Assembly: GCA_038043285.1 (NCBI GenBank)
Contig: JBBTCJ010000107.1
Location: forward strand, 1-51,910
Direction: 5' to 3'
DNA: 51,910 nucleotides
From: JBBTCJ01 sp038043285
GTDB taxonomy: Bacteria > Planctomycetota > Phycisphaerae > UBA1845
Shown here: in pieces, positions 44,949-51,910 of the stretch
How positions within the stretch are numbered: position 1 is the first letter of the stretch
Layout of the letters: every line of letters starts with the position of its first letter
Position numbers and translations under genes: made by a program
Notes under the pieces: model-generated
The model's database searches: none
What the model was told of the DNA's origin: nothing
The model's input: only the letters and a program-made list of their open reading frames with translations

Positions 44949-46019
44949 CTACTTCTTGTCCGGCTCATCCCGCGAAACCCCGAGCAGCTCGATCCGGAAC
45001 ATGAGCCAGGTGCTCGGACCGATGGCCGGCGGCTTGCCGGCCTCGCCGAACGCCAGTTGGGGCGGGACGAGCAAATAGCGAATCCCACCCTCGCGCATCC
45101 CGCTGATGCCTTCCCTGAGGCCGGGAAGCATGGTGTCGAGCTTGATTTTCCCCGGTCGTCCCCATCGATCCTGTGAGCTGTCAACCTTGAACCCGCCGCC
45201 AACCGTCGATCCTTCAAAACTGATTTCGACGGTATCGTCAGGAATGGGGAACGCGCCCCTTCCCGTCTTCTCCTCGACGAAGATGAGTCCGGATTCGGAG
45301 TTGACGGCCTCCTGCCCTGTCTTCTTCTTGAGTTCGTCGACCAGCACGCCGACGGGATCCTCGATTCTCCGTCGGTACTCAGCGGCATAGAGATCGGCCT
45401 GCGAGCGATCCAGCGCGAGAATGACCTTCGCCGAGTGAATGATCACCGGTTCGACGGGAACCTCCGCCAGCCGGCCCGCCGCATAGTTCGGGTGCACCGA
45501 TACCGGAACCGACGCGATCTTCTCCACCACCTCAAACCCGTCGACGACGTTGCCGAACACGGCATACCCAGTGCGGTCGCGAAGCACGTCCAGTTGCTGA
45601 TTGTCCTGGAGGTTGATGTAGAACTGTGCCTGAGCGGAACGGCCGAGCAGCGGATTCCGATAGCAAGCGACGGACCACTTGGTATTCAGCAACCCGCGTC
45701 CGGCTTCGTTCGGAATCGGATCGCCCAAGCCCGCACTCTTGGGAACAAGCTTGGCGAGGTATCCGCCGCCCTGGATGACGGACTTCGTTACCCGGTGAAA
45801 GACCGTTCCGTCGTAGAACCCGGCTTCCGCGTAATCTATGAAGTTCCTTGTGGACTCAGGCGCGTGCTCGGCGTCCAGTTCGAGGACCATGTTACCGAGG
45901 TTGGTTTCGAGTCGTACCTTCGGGTGGATCGACGCCGGCTCGGCCGATGCTTGTGCGGACGCGAAAAGCGCCAGGGCCGGTACAATGAGCTGCGGACGTG
46001 TCGGCATTTGCATCGTCAT
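44949..46019 (-). CDS. Secreted cyclophilin-FKBP fusion (PPIase), copy 1
   Basis: A 356-aa protein. Signal peptide (QLIVPALALFASAQASA), a cyclophilin domain about 25-185 (TNLGNMVLELDAEHAPESTR, FHRVTKSVIQGGG with catalytic Arg and Gln; AQFYINLQDN), a helical linker, and a C-terminal FKBP domain (LRFV-type: MLPGLREGISGMREGGIRYL, LVPPQLAFGE). Two PPIase folds in one exported chain fit a periplasmic folding helper. The FKBP part is more diverged than in copy 2. Homologous in layout to the next gene upstream, so a gene duplication. The start among three in-frame ATGs (46019, 46013, 46007) is uncertain. Confidence 0.9.
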   Translation of the reverse strand: MTMQMPTRPQLIVPALALFASAQASAEPASIHPKVRLETNLGNMVLELDAEHAPESTRNFIDYAEAGFYDGTVFHRVTKSVIQGGGYLAKLVPKSAGLGDPIPNEAGRGLLNTKWSVACYRNPLLGRSAQAQFYINLQDNQQLDVLRDRTGYAVFGNVVDGFEVVEKIASVPVSVHPNYAAGRLAEVPVEPVIIHSAKVILALDRSQADLYAAEYRRRIEDPVGVLVDELKKKTGQEAVNSESGLIFVEEKTGRGAFPIPDDTVEISFEGSTVGGGFKVDSSQDRWGRPGKIKLDTMLPGLREGISGMREGGIRYLLVPPQLAFGEAGKPPAIGPSTWLMFRIELLGVSRDEPDKK

Positions 46020-46366
46020 CAGTCTTTTGCAGGTGACTTTGAACGCCCCCATCACCCTGCCCTTTCCCCCGGGACGGGGGAGAGGGGTGGAAGAAACCAT
46101 TTCAACATTACCCGACACTACCCGACATCGCTGCCGCCGAACGGTCTTGCCGCCAGATGCCGTTTCTTCCTCTATCCGTACCGCGACCGTCAGGGAGCGG
46201 CCTCCGTTTCTTCTGCTTCTTCTTCTGTTCCTTCCATCCGTCCCGCGCTGGTGACGCTGCGGTCCCCGTTTCTATCCGTACCGCGACCGTCAGGGAGCGG
46301 CCTTCAAAGCCGAAAACGCCACGGTCGCTGGAACAGGTTTACCCGTAAAAAGGGGGTGACGGAACA
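46020..46366. repeat. Gap with two hairpin repeats and a C/G-rich palindrome
   Basis: Holds two perfect copies of CCGCGACCGTCAGGGAGCGG (46181-46200 and 46281-46300), each preceded by TATCCGTA, about 100 nt apart, and an imperfect CCCTTTCCCCC/GGGGGAGAGGG hairpin (about 46060-46087). No gene. Lies between the 3' end of PPIase copy 2 and the start of copy 1. Confidence 0.75.
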
Positions 46367-47446
46367 CTACTCCTTGACTCCCAGCAGTTCGACGTCGAAC
46401 ACCAGCGTTGCGTTGGGACCGATCTTGGGCGGGAACCCGCGCTGCCCATAGCCCAGATTGCCGGGAACAATGAGCTTTCGCTTACCCCCGACCTTCATCG
46501 AGCCGACGCCCTCGGTCCAGCCGGCGATCACCTGGTTCAGTCCGAACTCCGCCGGCTGACCGCGGTCCACCGAACTGTCGAACTTCGTTCCGTCCAGCAA
46601 CCATCCTGTGTAATGCACCGACACCTTGTCCGTCGGCTTGGGAGATGCCCCGTCGCCGTCTTTCAGCTCGATGTACATCAGTCCGGAGGCGGTGGTTGTC
46701 GCCTTCTTGCCGGCTTCCTTCTCGACCTTGGCGACGTAGTCCTCCAGTTCCTTCTTCTTGCCGGCGGTCTCCTGCTCGGCGGCCTTCTTCGCCTCGGCCT
46801 CGGCGGCGGTCACCGTTTGTTCGACCTTGGCCTTGTCGAAAGCTCCGACCAGCTTGACGCTCTTGATGATCACGGGATCAACGGGCACGACGGCGCCCCC
46901 TGGGTACTTCGGATTGGTGGTCACCGGGGTCTCCTTGATCTTGTCCACGACCTCCAGCCCCTCGACGACCTTGCCGAAGACGGCGTATCCGGCTCCGTCG
47001 ACGGGACCGTCAAGGCGGGCGTTATCCACCACGTTGATGAAGAACTGTGCGGTGGCGGAATCGTGCTGGTTGCCCAGACGGGCCATGGCGATCGTGCCCC
47101 GAGCGTTCTTCAGTCCGTTCTTCCACTCGTTCTTGATGCCCGGACGCAGGCCTTCCTTCTTCTCCGTGATGTCAGGGGTGAATCCCCCGCCCTGGATCAT
47201 GAACGTCGACATGACCCGGTGGAAGATGGTCCCATCGTAGAACTTGTCCTCGGCGTACTTGACGAAGTTCAGCGTGCTGATCGGCGCTTTTTCGCCGTCC
47301 AGCTCCAACACGACGTCGCCGAGCGACGTCTCCATCTTGAGGCGGGGGTGGAGAGGCCCGCCCTGGTCCTTGGGATCTTCCGAGGCGCTTGCCAAACCGC
47401 CCAAGACGGCTGCAGACAACAAGACGGACGTGAGGATGCGAGACAT
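46367..47446 (-). CDS. Secreted cyclophilin-FKBP fusion (PPIase), copy 2
   Basis: A 359-aa protein: signal peptide (ILTSVLLSAAVLGGLASA), a cyclophilin domain (LGDVVLELDGEKAPISTLNF, FHRVMSTFMIQGGGF, AQFFINVVDN), a charged helical linker (AEAEAKKAAEQETAGKKKEL), and a complete FKBP domain (VSVHYTGWLLDGTKFDSS, GQPAEFGLNQVI, GKRKLIVPGNLGYGQRG). All catalytic positions look intact, unlike copy 1. A periplasmic folding catalyst beside BamA/Skp-type biogenesis is plausible. ATG at 47446, with a promoter about 110 nt upstream. Confidence 0.92.
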   Translation of the reverse strand: MSRILTSVLLSAAVLGGLASASEDPKDQGGPLHPRLKMETSLGDVVLELDGEKAPISTLNFVKYAEDKFYDGTIFHRVMSTFMIQGGGFTPDITEKKEGLRPGIKNEWKNGLKNARGTIAMARLGNQHDSATAQFFINVVDNARLDGPVDGAGYAVFGKVVEGLEVVDKIKETPVTTNPKYPGGAVVPVDPVIIKSVKLVGAFDKAKVEQTVTAAEAEAKKAAEQETAGKKKELEDYVAKVEKEAGKKATTTASGLMYIELKDGDGASPKPTDKVSVHYTGWLLDGTKFDSSVDRGQPAEFGLNQVIAGWTEGVGSMKVGGKRKLIVPGNLGYGQRGFPPKIGPNATLVFDVELLGVKE

Positions 47447-47556
47447 TCGTATGTGATCCTTTCTGACCACCCGCGGCCACGCGGGCTTGGACGCCGGACC
47501 AGCCGCTGCGCCGCGCCGTCGCGACGCCCACCGGCTCTGAGCATGTAAAGAGTGGT

Positions 47557-47585
47557 ACAATAGTCGGTCGAATCCTCCCGATCAA
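47557..47585 (-). promoter_or_regulatory. Candidate promoter for PPIase copy 2
   Basis: Minus strand: TTGATC (47585-47580), 17-nt spacer, TATTGT (47562-47557). The -35 box ends 5 nt from repeat copy B. Confidence 0.6.
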
Positions 47586-47590
47586 GACAC

Positions 47591-47790
47591 GGTCCGTGAC
47601 ACTTCCGGCGGCTGTCGTCTGAGGTGCTTCCCGTGTTTTTGTTGGTCCGGTTCATACCGGTTCGGGGCCTCGAAAGACGTGCAGCGCCGATCAGAGGTGA
47701 CACGCCGATCAGAACCGCGACAGCATGGAGCGGTCCAGGGCCGACCGCTCGTTATCGCTCGCGGTTCTGAACACCCGCCCCAGCCCCGCC
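47591..47790 (+). repeat. Dispersed ~200-bp intergenic repeat, copy B
   Basis: Homologous to copy A (40685-40880). Its core, 47709-47770, is a perfect nested palindrome: outer arms TCAGAACCGCG / CGCGGTTCTGA (11 bp), inner arms GAGCGGTC / GACCGCTC (8 bp) around CAGGGCC. It includes CCGCGACAGCATGGAGCGG (47715-47733), a variant of the short hairpin repeat. A GCCGATCAGA direct duplication lies just left of the core. It occupies the gap between PPIase copy 2 and the divergent MFS gene. Confidence 0.85.
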
Positions 47791-47890
47791 TAAACAGTCG
47801 CGGACCCATCAAGACATGCCCCCGGCTGGGCGGCTGCTTACGCCAACGTTACGATCCTCCGCATGAGCTTGGAGCGCGAGAGATGAACCC

Positions 47891-49861
47891 GTGACCCAGC
47901 ACACCACCACAGCCGAAGGAGGTCTGCGGCGCAACCGCGGGTTCGTGCTGCTGTGGTGCGCCTATGGAATCAGCGCCCTGGGCGACCATCTCTCGGAGAT
48001 GGCCCTGCTCAAGACCCAGGACGCGTTGAACGCCGACGTGGACATCACTCCGCTGGCTGCGCGGATGACCTTCGTGTTCTTCGTTCCCTTTTTTCTCTTC
48101 GCGCCCATTGCCGGGGCGCTCGCCGACCGTTGGTCTCGGCGGGGCTTGATGGTGCTGGCCGACCTCGCCCGCTTCGTGGTGATGATGGCCTTTCCGCTCT
48201 TGATCCACTGGACCTCCGGCTGGGGTTCGTGGGCGGTGTTCTCGCCGCTGCTGGTCGTCGGGCTTTTTGCGGCCATCTTCTCTCCGGCTCGCTCGGCGCT
48301 GCTTCCGACGTTGATCCACCCGGATGACCTGATTCGAGCGAATGCCATGCTCAGCGGCCTGGGGATCATCGCCACGATGATCTCGGCATTGATCGGTGGG
48401 TATCTGGCAAAACACTACGCCCCGCAGGTTGCGTTTCAGATCGACGCCTTGACGTTCCTCGTCAGTGCCGCGCTGCTGCTGTTGATCCGCACCCCTCGCG
48501 GACCGGCGCAGTTCCCACGCGGCGACCTCGGCGCTACCTGGGCGAAGCTCCGCGACGGCTTCCGTTATGCCGCCGCCCACCGCCACGTCATGGAACTTCT
48601 TGCGATCGCGTCGCTGATTTGGTTTTGCGGTCCGCTGGTGAGCAGCGCCATTCCCGCGGTCGTGCGTGACGTTTATCGCGGAGACTACGTGGACATCAGT
48701 CAGTATCGGGCGCTGCTCGGACTTGGATTCGTGATCGGGGCGGTCATCATGACCGTCCTGGGGGACGCCTTGCGGGCGGAGATCGCAATCACCTGGGGAC
48801 TGTTCGGAATCGGGGTCGGCATGTCCTTGTTTGCCGCCTCGACGTTTGTTCCCTTCGATCCGCCGACACTGGCGAAGATCGGCGGCGTGGCCATCGTTCT
48901 GGCCGGCGTGTTTGGCGTGACCGCGATGAGCGGGTTCAACGCCCTTCTCCAGCGAACGGTGGCCGACCGCTACCGTGGCCGGGTCTTCGGCGTCAACGAC
49001 GTGTGCACCTCCGGGGCCTTGTTGCTGGCGACCGGATTGCTGGGCATTCCGCAGTGGACGCATGTGGATCGGTGGGTCGGTTGGATCTTGCTTGGGGTGG
49101 CCTTGCTGGCGCTTTCGGCGGCCGTGCTCACCTTCGTCATTCGGCTTCGACGCGGGCGGCTGGCCCCGCTCCTGGAGTTGGTGGAGCATCTCAATGAGTT
49201 CGTGGCCAGGCTCGTCTGGGGTCTTCGCCGCGTCGGGCGCTGCGGCGTTCCGCGAACCGGGCCTGTCATTGTGACCGCCAACCATCGCTCCTCGCCGGAT
49301 CCGCTGCTCATCTGCGCGGCTGCGCCGTATCGGTCGATCTCATTTCTGATTGCCGCGGAGTACGCAACCTGGCCGGTGATCCGATGGCTCGTGCGCTTGG
49401 TGGAGTGCATCCCCGTCCGCCGGGGCACTCGAGACACGAGTTCCACGAAGGCCGCGCTGCGGCATCTGGCGGAGGGAAAGGCCATGGGTGTTTTCATCGA
49501 AGGGGGGATTATCCCGCCCGGTCGGCCGCGTACCCCCAAAGATGGCGTGGCCCTGCTGGCTCTCCGCTCCGGCGCGCCGGTTGTACCGGCGTACATCAGC
49601 GGTACAAAATACCGCGACGGAGTTGTCGCGGGCTTGTTGGCGCGGCATCGAGCGCGGGTGCGCTTCGGTCCGCCGGTGGACCTTGGCGAGTTCCGTCGAG
49701 CGGAACCGTCGCGGGCCAACACCCGCGCCGCGACGCGCAGAATCTACGAGGCCATTCTCGCGCTGGCTCCGTCGGAGGAGCGTGAGCAGATCATGGCTGA
49801 GCAAGCGGTCGGCGGCGGCGCGACCGTCGCCCCCAACGATGCGGAGAACGGCGATGAGTGA
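47891..49861 (+). CDS. MFS transporter fused to a PlsC-type acyltransferase
   Basis: A 656-aa inner-membrane protein. Residues about 15-430 are a 12-helix MFS permease of the lysophospholipid-transporter type (LplT-like; ALADRWSRRGLMVLADL is the loop 2-3 motif). Residues 440-640 are a 1-acyl-glycerol-3-phosphate acyltransferase-like domain: NHRSSPDP (HxxxxD motif, 464-471) and FIEGGIIPPG near 537, where the usual EGTR is changed. The pair resembles LplT-Aas, which retrieves and reacylates lysophospholipids. GTG start. It overlaps pgi by 8 nt, probably translational coupling although the pathways are unrelated. Confidence 0.88.
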   Translation: MTQHTTTAEGGLRRNRGFVLLWCAYGISALGDHLSEMALLKTQDALNADVDITPLAARMTFVFFVPFFLFAPIAGALADRWSRRGLMVLADLARFVVMMAFPLLIHWTSGWGSWAVFSPLLVVGLFAAIFSPARSALLPTLIHPDDLIRANAMLSGLGIIATMISALIGGYLAKHYAPQVAFQIDALTFLVSAALLLLIRTPRGPAQFPRGDLGATWAKLRDGFRYAAAHRHVMELLAIASLIWFCGPLVSSAIPAVVRDVYRGDYVDISQYRALLGLGFVIGAVIMTVLGDALRAEIAITWGLFGIGVGMSLFAASTFVPFDPPTLAKIGGVAIVLAGVFGVTAMSGFNALLQRTVADRYRGRVFGVNDVCTSGALLLATGLLGIPQWTHVDRWVGWILLGVALLALSAAVLTFVIRLRRGRLAPLLELVEHLNEFVARLVWGLRRVGRCGVPRTGPVIVTANHRSSPDPLLICAAAPYRSISFLIAAEYATWPVIRWLVRLVECIPVRRGTRDTSSTKAALRHLAEGKAMGVFIEGGIIPPGRPRTPKDGVALLALRSGAPVVPAYISGTKYRDGVVAGLLARHRARVRFGPPVDLGEFRRAEPSRANTRAATRRIYEAILALAPSEEREQIMAEQAVGGGATVAPNDAENGDE

Positions 49862-51455
49862 CCAGCGATCATGGGAGCGTTATTGCCGTTGGCTGTACAA
49901 CGACGAGGGGCTTGGTCTTCGCGTCGATGTCAGCCGCATGAACTTTGACGAGGCTTTCCTGTCGCGCATGGCCGAGCCGATCGCCCGGGCCTTGGCTGCC
50001 ATGTCGGCGTTGGAGGGCGGCGCCAAGGCGAACGTGGACGAGGACAGCATGGTCGGTCACTATTGGCTGCGCGCACCGCGCCTGGCCCCGGCGCAACAGA
50101 TCGGCCGCTCCATCGAGCAGTCTTGGGCGAGCGTCAAGCGGTTCGTCCGCTCGGTCCACGACGGGCAGATCGCGCCGCAGCGCGGCGATTCGTTTTACGT
50201 CGCACTGGTGATCGGCATCGGCGGATCGGCGTTGGGCCCGCAGTTTCTCTGCGACGCACTCGGCGGCCCCGACGATCCGATGATCATCCGATTCCTCGAC
50301 AACACCGATCCCGACGGAATCGACCGCGTTCTGGCGGAGCTGGACGAAGCCCTCGAGCAGACCCTGGTGATCGTGACCTCCAAATCGGGTTCGACCATCG
50401 AAACGCGTAACGGAATGGCGGAGGTTGGCGCGGCCTACCAGCGAAAAGGACTGGACTTTGCCAGGCACGCGATCGCGATCACCCAGGAGGGCAGCACGCT
50501 GCACCGTCGGGCGGTCGACGAGCGCTGGTTGGCCACCTTTCCGATGTGGGATTGGGTGGGGGGGCGCACGTCGGTCACGTCCGCGGTCGGCCTGCTTCCG
50601 GCGGCGTTGCAGGGCGTGGATACCGAGGCGTTGCTCGGCGGCGCACGCGAAGGTGACGCCGCTACCCGGGCGGCCGATCCCTTGAAAAACCCGGCCGCAT
50701 TGCTGGCGCTGATGTGGTATTACGCGGGGCAGGGGCGGGGCGAGCGGAACATGATCGTCCTCCCGTACCGTGATCGCCTTGCGCTGCTGGGTCGCTACTT
50801 GCAGCAACTGGTCATGGAATCGATCGGCAAGGCCCGCGACCGCAAGGGAAACGAGGTTTCGCAGGGGCTGACCGTCTTCGGCAACAAGGGAAGCACGGAT
50901 CAACATTCGTTTGTCCAACAATTGCGCGACGGTCGAAACGACTTCTTCGTGACCTTCCTCGACGTTCTCCAACAGCGCGCCGAGCGATCCGTCGAGGTCG
51001 AACCCGCCTTGACGGCGGGAGACTACCTGAGCGGTTTTCTGTACGGCACGCGGGAGGCGCTCCATGCCGCGGGGCGTGAGTCCATCACCATCTCTCTTGA
51101 GAGGTTCGACGCCCGGAGTCTGGGGGCTCTCATCGCGTTGTTCGAGCGGGCCGTCGGACTGTATGCGGAATTGATCGACGTCAACGCCTACGATCAGCCA
51201 GGCGTCGAGGCAGGCAAGAAGGCCGCCTCCGGTTTGCTGGCGATGCAAAAGCAGATTCTTGCATCCCTGCGTTCGTGCGCGGGCGAACCGCGAACGGCGG
51301 AACAAGTCGCCAATGATGTGCACTCATCAGGTTCGGTCGAGGATGTTCTGCACCTCCTCGAACATCTCGCCCGCAGTCCGGACCACGGCGTGAGTCGCGT
51401 CGCCGTGGGCGGACCGAAGACCTGGGCGTATGCGGCCCGAGCCTCCGGCAAATAG
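49854..51455 (+). CDS. pgi: Glucose-6-phosphate isomerase with C-terminal extension
   Basis: Interconverts glucose-6- and fructose-6-phosphate. A two-SIS-domain enzyme: VIGIGGSALGPQFL, TSKSGSTIET (phosphate binding), GNKGSTDQHSF (catalytic His) and AYDQPGVEAGKKAA (catalytic Lys). Residues about 470-533 extend beyond the PGI core (EPRTAEQVANDVHSSGSVEDVLHLLEHL), perhaps a small helical or winged-helix domain. The ATG at 49854 overlaps the stop of the fusion gene by eight bases. 533 aa. Confidence 0.94.
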   Translation: MSDQRSWERYCRWLYNDEGLGLRVDVSRMNFDEAFLSRMAEPIARALAAMSALEGGAKANVDEDSMVGHYWLRAPRLAPAQQIGRSIEQSWASVKRFVRSVHDGQIAPQRGDSFYVALVIGIGGSALGPQFLCDALGGPDDPMIIRFLDNTDPDGIDRVLAELDEALEQTLVIVTSKSGSTIETRNGMAEVGAAYQRKGLDFARHAIAITQEGSTLHRRAVDERWLATFPMWDWVGGRTSVTSAVGLLPAALQGVDTEALLGGAREGDAATRAADPLKNPAALLALMWYYAGQGRGERNMIVLPYRDRLALLGRYLQQLVMESIGKARDRKGNEVSQGLTVFGNKGSTDQHSFVQQLRDGRNDFFVTFLDVLQQRAERSVEVEPALTAGDYLSGFLYGTREALHAAGRESITISLERFDARSLGALIALFERAVGLYAELIDVNAYDQPGVEAGKKAASGLLAMQKQILASLRSCAGEPRTAEQVANDVHSSGSVEDVLHLLEHLARSPDHGVSRVAVGGPKTWAYAARASGK

Positions 51456-51501
51456 CGAGTCCGTTGCACGTCGCCGCGCCGCCCCCTTTTCTTCATCCGT
51501 A

Positions 51502-51760
51502 CCGCGACCGTGAGGGAGCGGGCTCTCCCCCTCTCCCTTCGAGGGAGAGGGCCGGGGTGAGGGTCACACCTCCAATCGACAAGAGAGCAGCCTCCTCGGA
51601 TCGCAAACCATCCGTGCCGCGACCGTCAGGAGGCCGTGCCGTTCTGATCCGTACCGCGACCGTGAGGGAGCGGCCGCCGTTTCTTCCCCTTCTTATTCTT
51701 TTCCTTTTATCCGTACCGCGACAGCTTGGAGCGGTGTCTTCTCTTCATCCGTACCGCGAC
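51502..51760 (+). repeat. Cluster of short hairpin repeats
   Basis: Five copies in 260 nt, all in one orientation: CCGCGACCGTGAGGGAGCGG at 51502-51521 and 51654-51673, a degenerate one at 51617-51636, CCGCGACAGCTTGGAGCGG at 51716-51734, and a copy broken at CCGCGACCGTTATTATG (from 51754). All are preceded by (A)TCCGTA or TCCGTG. They fill the gap after pgi, which holds no supported gene. Confidence 0.8.
51529..51551. repeat. Perfect 10-bp palindrome within the repeat cluster
   Basis: CCCTCTCCCT-TCG-AGGGAGAGGG, followed by CCGGGGTGAGGG. It is a widespread type of C/G-rich intergenic hairpin; related imperfect forms lie near 46060-46087 and 41585-41610. No T-tract, so not a simple terminator. 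Confidence 0.7.
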
Positions 51761-51801
51761 CGTTATTATGCACTTGATACAAGACTGCGTACAATTGCGG
51801 T

Positions 51802-51861
51802 ATGGACAAGAAAACACTCCGCGATTTGATTCGTAGTTGTGAACCGTTTCAGAGCAAGTGA
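51802..51861 (+). other. Possible gene start or remnant at the window edge
   Basis: ATG at 51802 gives MDKKTLRDLIRSCEPFQSK before a TGA; the same frame then continues to the window end (DNRPRRVKVFFLPPGD). A TACAAT (51790-51795) sits 6 nt upstream, which would make the transcript nearly leaderless. Too short to judge. Confidence 0.25.
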
Positions 51862-51910
51862 GACAACCGGCCTCGCCGAGTAAAGGTGTTCTTCCTGCCG
51901 CCAGGGGATG

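Noticed and set aside
51529..51551. The 10-bp palindrome as the pgi terminator
   Set aside because: No T-tract on either side; it is a common type of intergenic C/G-rich repeat.

Overview
The window is high-GC bacterial chromosome that reads like a planctomycete, most likely from the Phycisphaerae side of the phylum. The signs are a secreted protein made of CCxxDGxC repeats, an LpxC-FabZ fusion, small lipoproteins, a PEP-CTERM-like sorting tail, M1 peptidase and HEAT-repeat proteins, many GTG/TTG starts and sparse Shine-Dalgarno sites. The organism assignment is inference; no rRNA or other decisive marker is present. Most of the window is housekeeping. There is no prophage, CRISPR array, transposase or obvious genomic island.

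Layout. 1-9.5 kb: a Cys-rich repeat protein, a minus-strand dksA-like/lspA/ribD operon, a lipoprotein divergent from a GNAT acetyltransferase, then a HEAT protein with a small membrane protein and a small lipoprotein. 10-17 kb: tRNA-Gln(TTG), then a co-directional information-processing run glmU(short)-prs-rplY-pth-rpsF-ssb-rplI-dnaB. 17-25 kb: an outer-membrane biogenesis run bamA-skp-lpxD-lpxC/fabZ-lpxA-Gfo/Idh/MocA oxidoreductase. It builds UDP-diacyl-sugar precursors for lipid A and supplies the barrel-assembly machinery, so this cell makes a true outer membrane. 25-33 kb: secreted M1 aminopeptidase, thymidine kinase, PLP homeostasis protein, typA (with a divergent promoter pair), and a stand-alone Clp N-domain protein. 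33-39 kb: less conserved genes: a PEP-CTERM-like secreted protein, two glycosyltransferases, a nucleotide-sugar epimerase and several very small proteins, one interrupted by an in-frame TGA. 39-51.5 kb: an EF-P-like protein, an MBL hydrolase, FHA protein-lepA, a periplasmic Cys-rich protein, queD, two cyclophilin-FKBP fusion proteins, an MFS-acyltransferase fusion and pgi.

The most unusual non-coding signal is a dispersed family of hairpin repeats. A short form is built on CCGCGACCGTCAGGGAGCGG, and a longer ~200-bp form occurs twice, each time in a divergent intergenic gap. The short hairpin has tandem GA/GA mismatches and a compensatory CC/GG to CA/TG change, and it recurs inside the long form. 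The most unusual protein architectures are LpxA with a C-terminal InlB-B-repeat-like domain, LspA with a ~55-residue insert, and a GlmU lacking its acetyltransferase half.

Promoters listed are -35/-10 matches read by eye; start sites were chosen from family alignments, SD sites and promoter positions.
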